Position numbers and translations under genes: made by a program
Notes under the pieces: generated by a model
The model's database searches: none
What the model was told of the DNA's origin: nothing
What the model saw: the letters and a program-made list of their open reading frames with translations, nothing else
Assembly (NCBI GenBank): GCA_021521415.1
Contig: JAIQDT010000061.1
Coordinates: forward strand, 3,844,001-3,908,000
Length of the DNA: 64,000 bases
Direction: 5' to 3'
Origin: Bidens hawaiensis
Taxonomy: Eukaryota > Streptophyta > Magnoliopsida > Asterales > Asteraceae
Part shown: positions 1 to 11,794 of the stretch, piece after piece
Layout: the number at the start of each line of letters is the position of its first letter
How positions within the stretch are numbered: the stretch's first letter is position 1

Positions 1-1238
1 ACAAAATCCACGTTATCAACAACCATACACATTTACCCAAGACCCACCCATAACTCATATTCCATCGGGTCAAAGATCGGACTCGCAATTGTTTGGTGGA
101 CCACGGTATGGTGATGATAATGAAGGGTATGAAGAGTTTGAAAAAGGATATGCAAGTGGGGTTGATGGGAATCAGTTGAGAATTCAAGGGCAGTTTGGGT
201 ATGGATATGAGTTTCAACCGCAACAACAAGTGCAACAATGGGGAGGCCCGATTTTCAATCAAGTACAACAACCACAACCATTGCAACAAGTTCCACAACA
301 ACCGCAATTTCAACAACCAAATCCCCAACCGTAAATTCAACAAAATATGCAACAAAGGTCCGTTTACCGACAAATGGGTCAACTAAGAGTACCATTGGGG
401 GTACCAAGAAGACATGCAAGGGAAATGGTTAGGGGAATAGAGGCTCATTTTCGACCATTATCACCAATAACCCATCTCCGGTGGTTATTCCTCAAAACCA
501 AAATGGAAGAACGTTTGAGGTGAGAAATAATGCACTCCAAAGTTTACCAAAGTACAAGGGTCTTGCAACAGAAGAACCCTATTTTCATTTGGAGGCATAT
601 GACTCTATTTGCAACACGATTGGGGGTCAAGGTTTTACTCCGTATGAGGTTAAGTTGGTTTTATTTCAATTTCGTTGGAGGATAAGGCGAAGAGATGGTT
701 TTACACATTGCCTTCCGCATCAATTTATACTTGGGCCGAGATGCAACAAAGGTTCTTAGAAGAGTTTTATACGGCTCAAAAGACTAATGATGCAAGACGA
801 AGTTTGAGAAGCTTCCAACAAAAATCGGGTGAGATGTTTTATGAAGCATTTGAGAGGTTTAATATGTTGATCAAGAATTGTCCTCACCATGGTATAGCTC
901 TTTAGGAGTTGTTGAATGCTTTTCATGAAGGGTTGAATGCGGAAGATGAACGGGATTTGATGTCAATCACAAATGGTACTTTTTGTACCAATTATGAACA
1001 AGATGATTGGGCATTTTTGGAGCAAATGTCGGTCACTTCAAAGAGAAAGGCTTAAACTGCAAGAAGAGCAAGACCGGCAATTGGAAGACCGCAAGTTCAT
1101 GCCATGGAAGATGTGGGGTACAAACTACTAATCAAAGAATTGATGTTTGTACCAATTGTAATGAGTTGGGTCATGGGGCTGATGTGTGTACGCTAGGTCA
1201 AGCACAAGTTGAAGAGGTAAATGCACCTTTCAACTAAA
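1..1238 (+). pseudogene. gag: Ty3/gypsy Athila/Tat-type gag, broken fragment
   Basis: Remnant of the gag gene of an Athila/Tat-clade gypsy element; Gag forms the cytoplasmic virus-like particle. It begins before the window. A Gln/Pro-rich N-terminus (about 89-330) is followed by the capsid-type retrotransposon gag region (about 481-1015), recognisable from DKAKRWFYTLP, FYEAFERF, CPHHGI and DLMSITNGTF. A CCHC zinc knuckle with spacing C-x2-C-x4-H-x4-C lies near 1148-1189. The reading frame changes at least twice (near 430-480 and 675-760), a TAG follows CPHHGIAL near 903, and the remainder is cut off where a Tekay LTR fragment begins. Lineage is assigned from remembered family motifs, so Athila versus Tat is not settled. 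Confidence 0.75.
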
Positions 1239-1241
1239 TAA

Positions 1242-2618
1242 ACAAAAATTCACACGAACGCAAATAAACAAAACACCTTTTAACTTCTCCAAATGATCCC
1301 AAAATTCATATGTGATCAAAATACATTAAATCTGAGTTCCCAGAAATTTTTCATAATTTTTGAATATTTTAGCTATTTTTCCTAAATAAAGGTCCCAATT
1401 CGGTAATAAATTCGCCAAATATTCTCGGATGTTCGAAAAATTACCAAATTTGAACAGGGACTCATTGAAATGATCCCTGATGTCCCTGAAAAATTTCAAG
1501 TCCGAAAAATATGCACATTACAACCTCAACCTAAATAGCCCGTAAGCGAGTGTTTCGGCATTACCTTAGCGGGTTTGGCTCGTTTCCGGCTTTTTAATCA
1601 AGTTTTCAGGTTCTTGTGCTTCTAAGAAAGCTAGGTACAAGTCCTATATCACAAACCAAGCAATTTTTCATCAACATAACATCCCGTAACTTAGGGTTTC
1701 GGCTAGTGCACAAAAACAAACTTTTGAACCGTAAAAATGCCGTTTCAACCCTTTAATCCGTGTTTATGTCCAAAAAAACTATCAAAACAGGTTCCTTACC
1801 GTGTTTATGATCAACGCATGTTTATGGACCATTTTTAGGATTTTTACACGGTTAGGAATGATTTTTAGTAACCAAGACATGTTTTTATGGTATTAAACAA
1901 GTACAAAAGCTACTTATTTAAGCACCGTACCTTAGGGTTTGAAGGTTTTCTGGCTGGAGCAGAACTTGTGTCTAGAATTTTCAAGAAAATGATGTTGAAA
2001 AGGTTTTGGATCTAGTTTATATGTGAAAGAACCAAAGGGGGGTGGGGGCTGCTGTTGCGATCGGGATCCAAATGGGCCCACCTTAGGCCCATTTTGGCCC
2101 AAGTTTCTGATTTCTCAAGCCCAAATTCGAAAAGCCCGGTCCAAATTTAGTTCGGGTTCGGTTTTTGGCGCGAAAAACTTATCGGGTGCGTTAAACAGCG
2201 CGAAAACGAGTGTCTTTCAGCTAGTTTTGTGTAAAATTATAAAAACATACTATATGTTTGTAAAAATCAAAAATATTTTCACGGATCGCTTAAAACATTT
2301 CAAATAAGTGTTTGGTAAGTCTTTTTCGGCTTAACGGATGATACAATGCTTGGTTTGTAACTATCTTTCGCGTTTAAATCTATAGCGGGTAGTTAAACGA
2401 GCATATTTTCGTTTAACTTGTTTGCTATCAAACTAAGACCATATTTCTAATATTTTAGCTTGTATAGATCGTATATCACTTATAGATGGCCCCCCCAAGA
2501 TATCTGGGTCATAGCCCGACTCGTTCGGTTAATCATTCGTTTGTTACGCTAAAGGCGTTTATTTGCTTAATCGATAAATATGTACTGAGGTGTACCTTGT
2601 TTTGGCTCAAATGTCGCA
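1242..2618 (-). repeat. Tekay-1 3' LTR, truncated
   Basis: Direct repeat of about 7797-9182, with scattered substitutions. In element sense it begins TGCGACATTTGAGCC at 2618, just after the polypurine tract, and runs down to about 1242, where it meets the Athila/Tat gag remnant. About 1.38 kb of the 3.05-kb LTR remains; the 3' part is lost. There is no credible coding sequence here; open frames inside it are by chance. Confidence 0.85.
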
Positions 2619-2632
2619 TTCTTCCCCCGTTA
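2619..2632 (-). other. Polypurine tract of Tekay-1
   Basis: In element sense AACGGGGGAAGAA lies directly before the LTR start TGCGAC, preceded by the AATTTCGGGA-type block usual in Tekay elements. It would prime plus-strand DNA synthesis. Confidence 0.75.
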
Positions 2633-2660
2633 GAAAATTTTGTTCCCGAAATTTGATTAT

Positions 2661-2951
2661 TCAACTTTGTCTTTGTTTGGAAACAGGTGCGGGTATTTCT
2701 TTTTGAATTAAGATTTCCGCTCCCACGTGAATTCGGGTCCCCGTTGTGAATTCCACCGAACTTTTACTAGAGAGATTTTGTTGTGTCTTAAATTGTTTTA
2801 TTTTTCCCTCTAATATTTCCACCGGTTCTTCAACAAAATTCAGTTTTTCGTTTACGTTTAAGTCTTTTAATGGCACGATTTCGGTTTCGTCAGTAAGACA
2901 CTTTTTCAGGTTCGAAACATGAAAGACATCGTGAAAAGAACTCAACTCCAC
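2661..2951 (-). pseudogene. Integrase C-terminus with frameshifted chromodomain
   Basis: End of the Tekay-1 polyprotein. The usual post-integrase motif FHDVFHVSNLKKC is present, then the chromodomain start VEEPVEIL. The frame then slips, and the rest of the chromodomain (VKVRWNS followed by GPEFTWE) can be read in the next frame from the same DNA. Chromodomains at this position mark chromoviruses and are thought to direct integration to particular chromatin. The frame is the same as the integrase piece at 3015-3395 but is separated from it by a stop. Read with the polypurine tract 30 nt downstream, this fixes the element's lineage and orientation. Confidence 0.8.
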
Positions 2952-3014
2952 AGGATGTTTCAGTCGGTAAGCTACCGGACCTATCTTAGAAATGACTTCA
3001 TATGGCCAAATGTA

Positions 3015-4149
3015 TCACAGAGCTAGTTTACCGGTTTTTCCGAATCGAATGACGCCTTTCCACGGGGATACTTTGAGGAATACTTTATCGCCTATTTCAA
3101 AGGACAACGGCTTTCTATGAACATCAGCGTAGCTTTTCTGTCGATCTCGGGCGATTTTCAATTTGTTTGTGATTTTACGGATTTTGTCGGTGGTATCTTG
3201 AATCAAGTCAGATCGTGTAATTTGGGTATCTCCAACCTCAGTCCAGCACAAGGGCGATCTACAATTCCGTCCGTACAGCGCTTCATACGGTGCCGCTTGA
3301 GTGCTACTATGATAGCTATTGTTGTACGAAAATTCAACCAGTGGAAGTTGTTGATCCCAGTTTCCACCGAAGTCTAGTACACAAGCGTGAAGCAAATGTT
3401 CTAAGGTTTGAATGGTTCTCTCAGATTGACCGTCGGTTTGGGGATGGTAGGCGGTACTTAGGTCAATTCGGGTTCCTCAAGCTTCTTGTACGGCTTGCCA
3501 GAGAGGTGAAATGGCTATCGCGATCAGAAATAATTGAAACGGGTACGCCGTGTCGGGATACGATTTCATTGATGTTGATGTGAGCAAGTTTCTCAATTGT
3601 ATAAGTGGTTCGGATTGGAAGGAAGTGTGCGGATTTTGTTAGTCGGTCAACTATCACCCATATTGCATCATTTCCTCGGGAGGTTTTTGGGAGATGTGTT
3701 ACAAAATCCATGGTAATTTGTTCCCATTTCCATTGTGGTATTTCCGGCTGGTGCAACATTCCCGAAGGTTTTTGATATTCAGCCTTAACTCTCGCACATG
3801 TTAAACATTTACCGATGTACGTGGCTATATCCTTCTTCATACCGGGCCACCAATAATACTCCTTCAAGTCCTTATACATCTTATCTGTTCCAGGATGAAT
3901 GGAGTATTTGGACTTATGGGCTTCGTCCATGATCAGGTTACGCAGATTGCTAAAAGTGGGAATCCAAACTCGATTTTTGTAGTATAGAATTTCGTCAGTT
4001 CTTTCTTCAAAATGTTGTTCGGTCCCATGCAAGTTTTCATCATCCAAGTGATCTCCTTTCAGAGCTTCGTTTTGAGTAATAGGAATTTGCTCGGTGAGAC
4101 TGGTTTGGACGATCATTCCAAGTGCTCGGACCCGTAGTGGTTTGATCCT
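3015..4149 (-). pseudogene. Tekay-1 integrase, broken
   Basis: Integrase inserts the DNA copy into the chromosome. The zinc-binding HHCC module is complete (EAHKSK, IHPGT, then CLTC). The first two acidic residues of the DDE triad are visible in TMDFV and in SDRD. After SDRDSHF the frame shifts near 3465-3500; the region with the glutamate (HPQTDGQSERT) is read in another frame, and an in-frame TGA sits where a leucine codon is expected just before it. The C-terminal part (WTEVGD, SYADVHRKPL) follows, with a further stop at 3015-3017. The protein cannot be made whole from this copy. Confidence 0.85.
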
Positions 4150-5262
4150 TTCCTTTCTACTCAAAGCATCTGCTACAATATTAGCCTTGCCCGGGTGATA
4201 TCGAATCTCACAGTCATAGTCGTTCAACAGCTCTACCCATCTCCTTTGCCTCATGTTTAATTCTTTCTGGTCAAAAATATGCTGTAGGCTCTTGTGGTCG
4301 GTGTATACTGTACATTTGGTGCCATACAAATAGTGCCTCCAGATCTTAAGTGCGAAAATAACCGCGCCCAGTTCCAAATCATGGGTGGTATAATTCTTCT
4401 CGTGCACCTTTAATTGTCGAGAAGCGTATGCTATGACTTTGTTTCTTTGCATAAGTACACATCCCAACCCTTTCCGGGACGCGTCGCAATAAACAACCAG
4501 ATCATCAGTTCCCTCTGGAAGACTTAGTATCGGGGCTTGGCATAGTTTTTGTTTCAGCAATTCAAAAGCCGCTTCTTGTTCTTCTCCCCAGACATAAGCA
4601 CGATCTTTTTGAGTCAATAGAGTTAAAGGTTGGGTTGTGCTGGAAAAATTAGCAATAAAACGCCGATAATACCTAGCTAAACCCAAAAATTGGCGGATCT
4701 CTTTCGGTGACTTTGGGGCCTGCCAATTTTTGATGGCTTCAATCTTACTCGGGTCTACATGGATACCGTGTCAGTTAACAACGTGCCCTAGAAATTGTAC
4801 TTCTTGTAGCCAAAATTCACACTTTGACAGGTTGGCATACAACTTTTCCTGCCTCAATAGCTCCAAAATAGTTCGTAAATGCTGCTCGTGTTCCTCCTTG
4901 GTTTTCGAATATATCAAAATGTCATCAATAAACACAATAACGAATTTGTCAAGGTACGGTTTACAAACTCGATTCATAAGGTCCATGAAAACTGCGGGAG
5001 CATTAGTCAGTCCGAATGGCATAACTAAGAATTCGTAGTGGCCATAACGAGTTCGGAACGCCGTTTTAGACACGTCTTCCTCTTGAATTTTAACTTGATG
5101 GTAACCGGATCGAAGGTCAATTTTTGAGAAATAGTTTGCCCCTTGGAGTTGGTCAAACAAATCATCTATTCGTGGAAGAGGGTATCGGTTCTTGATGGTA
5201 ACTTTGTTTAATTCCCGGTAATCAATGCACATTCTAAAACTTCCATCTTTCTTTGTCTTGAC
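4150..5262 (-). pseudogene. Tekay-1 reverse transcriptase-RNase H, N-terminally deleted
   Basis: RT copies element RNA into DNA and RNase H removes the RNA strand. RT begins abruptly at [16 protein letters not shown] and continues through [18 protein letters not shown] and the catalytic [10 protein letters not shown]. An in-frame TGA at 4771-4773 follows the LGHVVN motif. RNase H is in the same frame further on, with its acidic residues in [20 protein letters not shown] and ADALSR. The RT fingers N-terminus is absent because a deletion joins this part to the start of gag near 5262. The clean RNase H next to a truncated RT suggests the deletion is the main lesion. Confidence 0.88.
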
Positions 5263-5582
5263 AGGTGAATGGGTGGAGTGGGTAATCTGGCTACTCTAGC
5301 AGGTGAGCGATACTGACTGTTAACTTCGTTTTGATGCCTGCGTGGTGACCTGGGGGGATAACTATCGTATCTGTAGCCGGATAGATCAGGCACATTCCTG
5401 GGTAGCTCTCTATAGATAACTTCTTCTTCCACCTCTTCTTCCTCCTCCTCCTCCGATTCCTCTTCTTCTCGATCCTCCTCTTCTGGATCCTCCTCTGATT
5501 CTTCCTCGGGATCCTCCTCAACAGAGATTACCGGTTCTTCTTCCGGTACGTAGTCGTTATTTCTTGACATGACTCTACACAA
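5263..5582 (-). pseudogene. Acidic gag N-terminus fused to RT by deletion
   Basis: An ATG-initiated frame whose product is strongly acidic: after MSRNNDYVPEEEP come long runs of glutamate with some aspartate, then an Arg/Pro/Ser segment. It sits where gag should begin in a Tekay element, about 530 nt after the primer site. The capsid region, zinc knuckle and protease are missing; at about 5262 the sequence jumps into RT in a different frame. I infer it is the first part of gag. The acidic run could also be low-complexity expansion of GAG/GAA codons. Confidence 0.55.
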
Positions 5583-6110
5583 AGGTTAGTTATAAGAATA
5601 ATAACTATTGCTATCGCTAACTATTGTCGAGTAGATTAATTAATTAAACCAAATTTAATATTAATTATATTATAATATAATATTAGTTTTATTAAAATTT
5701 TAATTATTATTATTATTATTTAAATCAATACTGAATATAAATGAATATAATATTCATAGTAAAATGTACCGTCATCAACAGTATCGTACGTACACGTATT
5801 CATACACCTTGTTCCACATAAACACGTATGAGTGTTACATATATATATATATACTTTCACATTACCTTTTATACACATATGTTGCCACTTTTACCTAACC
5901 ACACGTTCCGCGATTTCTCCCCGAATTCCCTCGTACACGCAAGTATGTTATTATGTTCCGGACCACAATAACTCACTTGCCCTACAAGTTCATCCCGGCA
6001 TCCATCAGTATATAATATTAATTTATTATTTAATTATTTTCCTAGAGTTAATCGAGCCTACGGTTATATTTTAGGTACCCTAAGAGATAACCTAATCCTT
6101 TATAACCAAT
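5583..6110 (-). other. Tekay-1 untranslated leader
   Basis: AT-rich sequence between the primer binding site and the gag ATG, with ATT and TA microsatellite runs (about 5690-5720 and 5840-5855). I see no coding potential; the small frames here lack any family motif. Confidence 0.6.
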
Positions 6111-6123
6111 GGCTCTGATACCA
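6111..6123 (-). other. Primer binding site (tRNA-iMet) of Tekay-1
   Basis: In element sense TGGTATCAGAGCC, complementary to the 3' end of plant initiator tRNA-Met, 5 nt inside the 5' LTR end at 6129. It primes minus-strand DNA synthesis. Confidence 0.9.
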
Positions 6124-6128
6124 ACTTC

Positions 6129-9100
6129 TGTCACACCCCGACTAGCACAATGCGGAAGCGTAAAACGGGAATGTAACAGACACCTCTGGTATCAACACAT
6201 TGTTTATAAAGAAACATTACAAACTAATTTACAATATATTACAACTCATTGTTCTATCGTTGTTTTACAGTCTAGGTGATATAAACAAAACGAGTTCGTT
6301 AACTATACATTCTTACTACTAACGCCTTTGCTTCTATTCACATAGCATTAACCACATACTTCAGGCAAGTAACCGGTCACCAAATTACTCCAATTTAGGT
6401 ACACTTGAAAAGCAGTTTAAAACTGGTCAACTACTAGAGTTGGTGAGTTTCACGAGTTTCAAGAAAACAGTAATGAGTATTCACAAGTCAACACTTGTAA
6501 TCATGAAATAAGTACGTATGTATGTAAATGATGTAATTATGCTAAGCTACGGTGAAGCCTTGACTGTATGTGCTGCGTGCATCCATTTCCCACGCTCCAT
6601 CAACCACTGTGGCCCCTTTCCGCCCACAACATGCCCTGGTAGCTATGTCTAACACTACATAGCCTGTTTGTATAAATATTGTCATGTGCAAACGGCGCTA
6701 TGTGACACGGCAACCAGGCCGATTCCGTTTGGGTTTGTCAAACCAATAGTACTATTCACAAGCCACCGGCTCGAAGTTAATCACTGTGATCGTGGGGACT
6801 TTCGTGTGTTAGCACCTAGATAATTCACATCAATACACGTTTCAGGTATGTATAATGAAATCAAACATGCTTTTCACCCCAAAAGTTCGTAAAACTGTTT
6901 AAAGAGAGGGGTCATGAAACTCACGGTTTAGTAGATAATCAGTACTGTATCAGCTCGTGGTTTGTTCGGTCCGCTATCAGTAGTTCCTATAATCAATTAT
7001 AATAATATTAATATTTTAATATTATTATAATCTCAATACTAAACTGGGCTGTATAACTAATCTGGGTGTAGCTATAACGCCCAGAAAGTGGCAATAGGCT
7101 TAGGTTGTGATGTTGTTCAATGTCTAATACTTAAAACTGAACTTGGCTCAGACTCCCGTTTTCCCAGCTGGGCCAAGTTGCTCGTTTACGCGTTCAGAAA
7201 ACAGTTATGGGAAAATAAGCTTGGGTAAATGTATTGGTTAACAAAATGATTAGGTTATAAAGAAGGATCACCTATTAGGGTCCCGGATTAGCCACGGGGC
7301 CCGTTTCCGTATATTCAGTTTGATTTGAGAAGAAACGCGCACAATCCACCCGGATTGTCCAGGTTTCTAATAGAAAAGTTCATTTTCACTTAATTAGTCC
7401 AAAAATATGATTTTTGATCACTCTTGGTGTTTTGATTTTCCCGCAGATTCACAAGTCGCAAAATTGCCGTTTTTATAAAAACTGAATTTGTTTAATATTC
7501 AGATTAGCATAATTAATTAACCGTTAAACATTAAATTATGAAAATTTAGCCACTTATCAATTAAAATATGTAGATTTTCATAAATGTATTTCTGGAATTT
7601 ATTTACTGATTTATTAATTTATTACAATTCATTTTCTCAGCTATATTTCGCCTGAAAATCGTCTGTTTACTCCAAACAATTTCTAAAAATTCCATAAAAA
7701 TTCCTGAATACTCAAATCATGTCCCAAAACAACCTGTATCAATTCCAGAATGTAAAAAGCTCGTGCGATATTCTTTTCGGCCCAATTTCGTCTGTAAAAA
7801 TTCACACGAATGCAAATAAACAAAAGATCTTTAAACTTCTCCAAATGATCCCAAAATTCATTTGTGATCAAAATACAACAAATATGAGTTCTCAGAAAAT
7901 TTTCATAATTTTTGAAGTATTTTAGCTATTTTTCCCAAATAAACGTCCCAATTCGGTAATAAATTCGCCAAATATTCTTGGATGGTCGAAAAATTACCAA
8001 ATTTAAACAGGGACTCATTGAAATGGTCCCTGATGTCCCTGGAAAATTTCAAGTCCTAAAAATATGCACATCACAACCTTAACCTAAATAGTCCGTAAGC
8101 GAGTGTTTCGGCATTACCTTAGCGGGTTTGGCTCGTTTCCGGCTTTTTAATCAAATTTTCAGGTTCTTGTGCTTCTAAGAAAGCTAGTTACAAGTCCTAT
8201 ATCACAAACCAAGAAATTTTTCATCAACATAACATCCCGTAACTTAGGGTTTCGGCTAGTGCACAAAAGCAAACTTTTGAACCGTAAAAAATGCCGTTTC
8301 AACCCTTTAATCCGTGTTTATGTCCAAAAAAACTATCAAAACAGGTTCCTTACCGTGTTTATGATCAAAACATGTTTATGGACCATTTTTAGGATTTTCA
8401 CACGGTTAGGAATGATTTTTAGTAACCTAGACATGTTTTTATGGTATTAAACAAGTTTAAACAAGTACAAAAGCTACTTATTTAAGCACCTTACCTTAGG
8501 GTTTGAAGGTTTTCTGGCTGGAGCAGAACTTGTGTCCAGAATTTTCAAGAAAATGATGTTGAAAAGGTTTTGGATCTAGTTTATATGTGAAAGAACCAAA
8601 GGGGGGGTGGGGGCTGCTGTTGCGATCGGGATCCACATGGGTCCACCTTGGGCCCATTTTGGCCCAAGTTTCTGATTTCTCAAGACCAAATACTAAAATC
8701 CCGGTCCAAATTTAGTTCGGGTTCGGTTTTTGGCGCGAAAAACTTATCGGGTGTGTTAAACAGCGCGAAAACGAGTGTTTTTCGGCTAGTTTTGTGTAAA
8801 ATTATAAAAACATACTATATGTTTGTAAAAATAAAAAATATTTTCACGGATTGCTTAAAACATTTCAAATAAGTGTTTGGTAAGTCTTTTTCGGCTTAAC
8901 GGATGATACAATGCTTGGTTTGTAACTATCTTTCGCGTTTAAATCTATAGCGGGTAGTTAAATGATCATATTTTCGTTTAACTTGTTTGCTATCAAACTA
9001 AGACAATATTTCTAATATTTTAGCTTGTATAGATCGTATATCACTTATAGATGCCCCCCCGAGATATCTGGGTCATAGCCCGAATCGTTCGGTTAATCGT

Positions 9101-9182
9101 TCGTTTGTTACGCAAAAGGCGTTTATTTGCTTAATCGGTAAATACGTACTGAGGTGTACCTTGTTTTGGCTCAAATGTCACA
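6129..9182 (-). repeat. Tekay-1 5' LTR, complete (3054 bp)
   Basis: Bounded by TGTGACATTTGAGCC at 9182 and GGGGTGTGACA ending at 6129 in element sense (TG...CA). The half at 7797-9182 is repeated at 1242-2618, and the part from 6129 to about 8500 is repeated in inverse orientation at 45033-47090. It supplies promoter and polyadenylation signals in such elements, though I cannot place a TATA box with confidence. It is non-coding throughout. Confidence 0.9.
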
Positions 9183-10874
9183 GACGGAGAGGCTGAGAAG
9201 GAGGAATCAAGTGAAGATGAGTCTGTGAAGGTCGGTGATGGTAAGAAAGGCTGAGTTGGGTGTAGCAACAGGTTGTTTAAGGGTTGTGACCCACCAAAAC
9301 TATTTGGTACAGGGGATGCAATTTCTACTCTCCAATGGATAACCGCGATGGACAAGGTTATCTGAATTAGCGAGTGTCACCCCAACCAAGCAGTGGGTTT
9401 TGCTACCCAGTCATTTGGGGATGAAGCTATGTTTTTGTGGGAGACGGTAGAGCAAAGGAATACTGCTGCTGAGATCGAAGCTTTGAGTTGGGAAGATTTG
9501 AAGGAGATGTTCATGAAGAAGTTTTGTGCGGATGCTGAAGTTGAGAGGGCGGAGATGAAGTTCCTGAATCTGAAGGCAACAAAGATGACACACCGTGAGT
9601 ACACCACTAAGTTCAATCGCATGTCCCGACTTGTCCCTAACATGGTGAACACCGAGGCAAAAGGATTAAGTGCTACTTAAGGGGACAACCACCAAATGTC
9701 CGCACCTTAGTTCGGTCTTGTAAACCTACCACCTTTGACTCTGCTGTTGAACTCACAGAGATGGTTTACGATGACCTGGCTGTGGATGATGTGGTAATGG
9801 GGGAAGAGAAGAAAGAGAAGAAATGGGTTGCTCCTGTTAAGCGATCGGGGTACTTAGTTGTGGAACTCGAAGGAGAAGAATCAGAAAGTGTGGGAAAAGA
9901 AGCCGTGCAAGACTTGTGGAAAGATGCACGGGGGAGAGTGTAAGTGGGGCTCAGGAGTGGACACTTGCTACAAGTGTGGGAAGACAGGGCACTACTCTCG
10001 TGATTGTAATAACGAGCCTGTCTGTTACAAGTGTGGAAAGATTAGCCATATGGCAAGAGAATGCACCGCGAATGAAGGTGGGGGAAGTGATAAGAAAGTG
10101 GCTGACCAGAACACGCCAAAGACGAGCGCCTACATGCTTACCCAGGAACAGGCAAAGAAGATCCCCGGTGTTGTGACAGGTACTTTCTTAGTAAATGGTA
10201 TTTCTGCTTCCGTGTTGTTTGAGTCAGGTGCGACTAGGAGTTTTGTAGCTACCTCGTTTTGTAAGACAGCAAAGATGAAATGTTGTCGTGTGCCTGAAAC
10301 TTTTGCGATAGAAACCGCTAGTGAGACCTCGGTTAAAATTATGAGAATGGTTAAAAGTTGTAAGAGAGAGTTGGAAGGACACGAATTCCCTGTTACCCTA
10401 TATGTGATGACCTTAGGAGGATTCGATGTAGTATTGGGGATGGATTGGTTGTCTGAATTTGAGGCTCAGATCGTGTGTAAGAGTAGATTGGTAAGACTAA
10501 AGTCTTCGGATGGCGGTACAGTAACGGTTTATGGTGATAAAGAAATTTCAGGGCTTAACGTCATTTCGATGATCAAAGCCGAAGGTTTGTTAAGGCAAGG
10601 GTGCAGTGCCTACCTGGCGCATGTTGTCAAAGCTACGGCCGAGACGAAAGAAGTGAAAGACGTTCTGGTAGTATGTTACTAACCAGAAGTGTTCCCTGAA
10701 GACCTTCCGGGATTGCCGCCGGAGCAAGAAGTAGAATTCCAGATAGAATTGATAACAAGAGCACAGCCCATAGCAAAAGTACCTTACCGTTTGGCGCCGT
10801 TTGAGATGAAGGAATTGATGTCCCAACTTCAAGAGCTCCTCGACAGTGATTTCATAAGGTCGAGTGTTTCCCCG
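9183..10874 (+). pseudogene. Gypsy gag-protease-RT start, copy 1 (5' cut)
   Basis: First of three copies of a Tekay-like gypsy internal region. It starts mid-gag at the Tekay-1 insertion (compare 13054 in copy 2). Visible parts are the capsid region (FGDEAMF, RWEDLKE-type, MTHREYTTKFNRMSRLVP), the basic linker, two CCHC knuckles (CYKCGKTGHYSRDC and CYKCGKISHMAREC) preceded by a CKTCGKMHGGEC motif, the protease (VLFESGATRSFV, where family members have DSGA) with VLGMDWL downstream, and the RT N-terminus ([19 protein letters not shown]). There are stops near 9252 and 9364, frameshifts near 9660 and 9850, and a TAA near 10679. Just after the FIR-SSVSP motif the coding sequence ends and LTR sequence begins, so most of RT, RNase H and integrase are deleted. 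Confidence 0.85.
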
Positions 10875-11034
10875 TGTTTATTAGAACAAAAGGTGACGTT
10901 CGGACCTCATAGAACTCGGGTATACAAAGTTGGTACAACCCAAAAAACCCATAAAAAAGAGTAGAATCGGGTCCTAAGAAATAATCTCAGAGGAAAAATG
11001 GCCTTAAAATGGTAAAACGAAGTAAAAAAAGGTT

Positions 11035-11225
11035 TTTTTCGCATGAAAAAGGGCTTCACATCGCATGCCATGCGAAATCCAAGAGTTTCGCATCGCACGC
11101 CATGTGAAGCAAAATCGCATGCGAAGCGAAAATCTCATGCGAAATTCAATGAGAAATTCCATGCGAAATTCCAAGCGATATTTCATGCGAAATTCCAAGC
11201 GAAATGGCCATGCGAAATTTCATGA
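11035..11225. repeat. CATGCGAA short-motif cluster in LTR 1
   Basis: CATGCGAA and close variants (CATGCGAAATTCCAAGCGA and the like) recur about every 15-25 bp across roughly 190 bp, partly as inverse copies such as TTCGCAT. The same cluster recurs in LTR 2. The short open frames across it are translations of the repeat. Confidence 0.8.
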
Positions 11226-11794
11226 AATCCATTTTCTGATGCGTTTTTTATGAAGGATCTGTTAACGAAAATAAAATTTTTCTGAGCTGACCTGGCAGCT
11301 CAAACCCAGCTAGGGGCTCTGTCCGTTGGACCCTGTTAGGGGCTACCGCCCCTAGACCCCGCTACGAGGGTCGCTGCCCCAGACCCCCTTTAGTTGAGGG
11401 TTCAGTAATATAGATGTTTGAGGTAGTAGTGATAAATAATTTACACTCTTTATGTGTTGCACAGTCAGCCGCGCACAGCTAACGAAGGGCATTACCATTA
11501 ACGGTGAGAGAAACCGGCTACAAGTGAGCTCTAGCCACATTTCTCTTGAAATGTTTTCGGGGCTGTGTGCATACTTGTAAGACTAGTATCGTCTATACTT
11601 ATATGATTAATGAGAATGATTAATGCAAGAAAGAAAGAAATATGTTAGAACTTGTATGTGTTAGTTGTCTAACTTCACATGATTGTAAGAGTCTAGAAAG
11701 AATATGATGTAAGAGTCAGGGTGACATGCCCTTCTAATACCTGGGCAAGAATAGTAAGAGTTTAACGAAAGAGTCAGGGTGACAGGCCCTATAA

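Larger units (their letters stand above)
1242..9182 (-). mobile_element. Tekay-1: chromovirus-type Ty3/gypsy element, internally deleted
   Basis: A minus-strand gypsy element. Order in element sense: complete 5' LTR (9182 down to 6129), tRNA-Met primer site, AT-rich leader, a short acidic gag start fused to RT, RNase H, integrase with chromodomain, polypurine tract, and a 3' LTR cut short at 1242. Gag C-terminus, protease and the RT N-terminus are missing, and pol holds stops and frameshifts, so it cannot move on its own. The 5' LTR abuts the gypsy gag copy at 9183, which suggests insertion into that element. The other target site is lost, so the duplication cannot be checked. Confidence 0.85.

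Noticed and set aside
2023..2307. 94-codon frame, with a near-copy at 8648-8872
   Set aside because: Present in both LTRs only because the LTR is repeated; starts and ends differ between copies and there is no recognisable domain.
6111..6123. tRNA-Met-like sequences (also at 12357, 16195, 29828, 34451, 44527)
   Set aside because: Only 12-13 nt complementary to the tRNA 3' end, each next to an LTR: primer binding sites, not tRNA genes.
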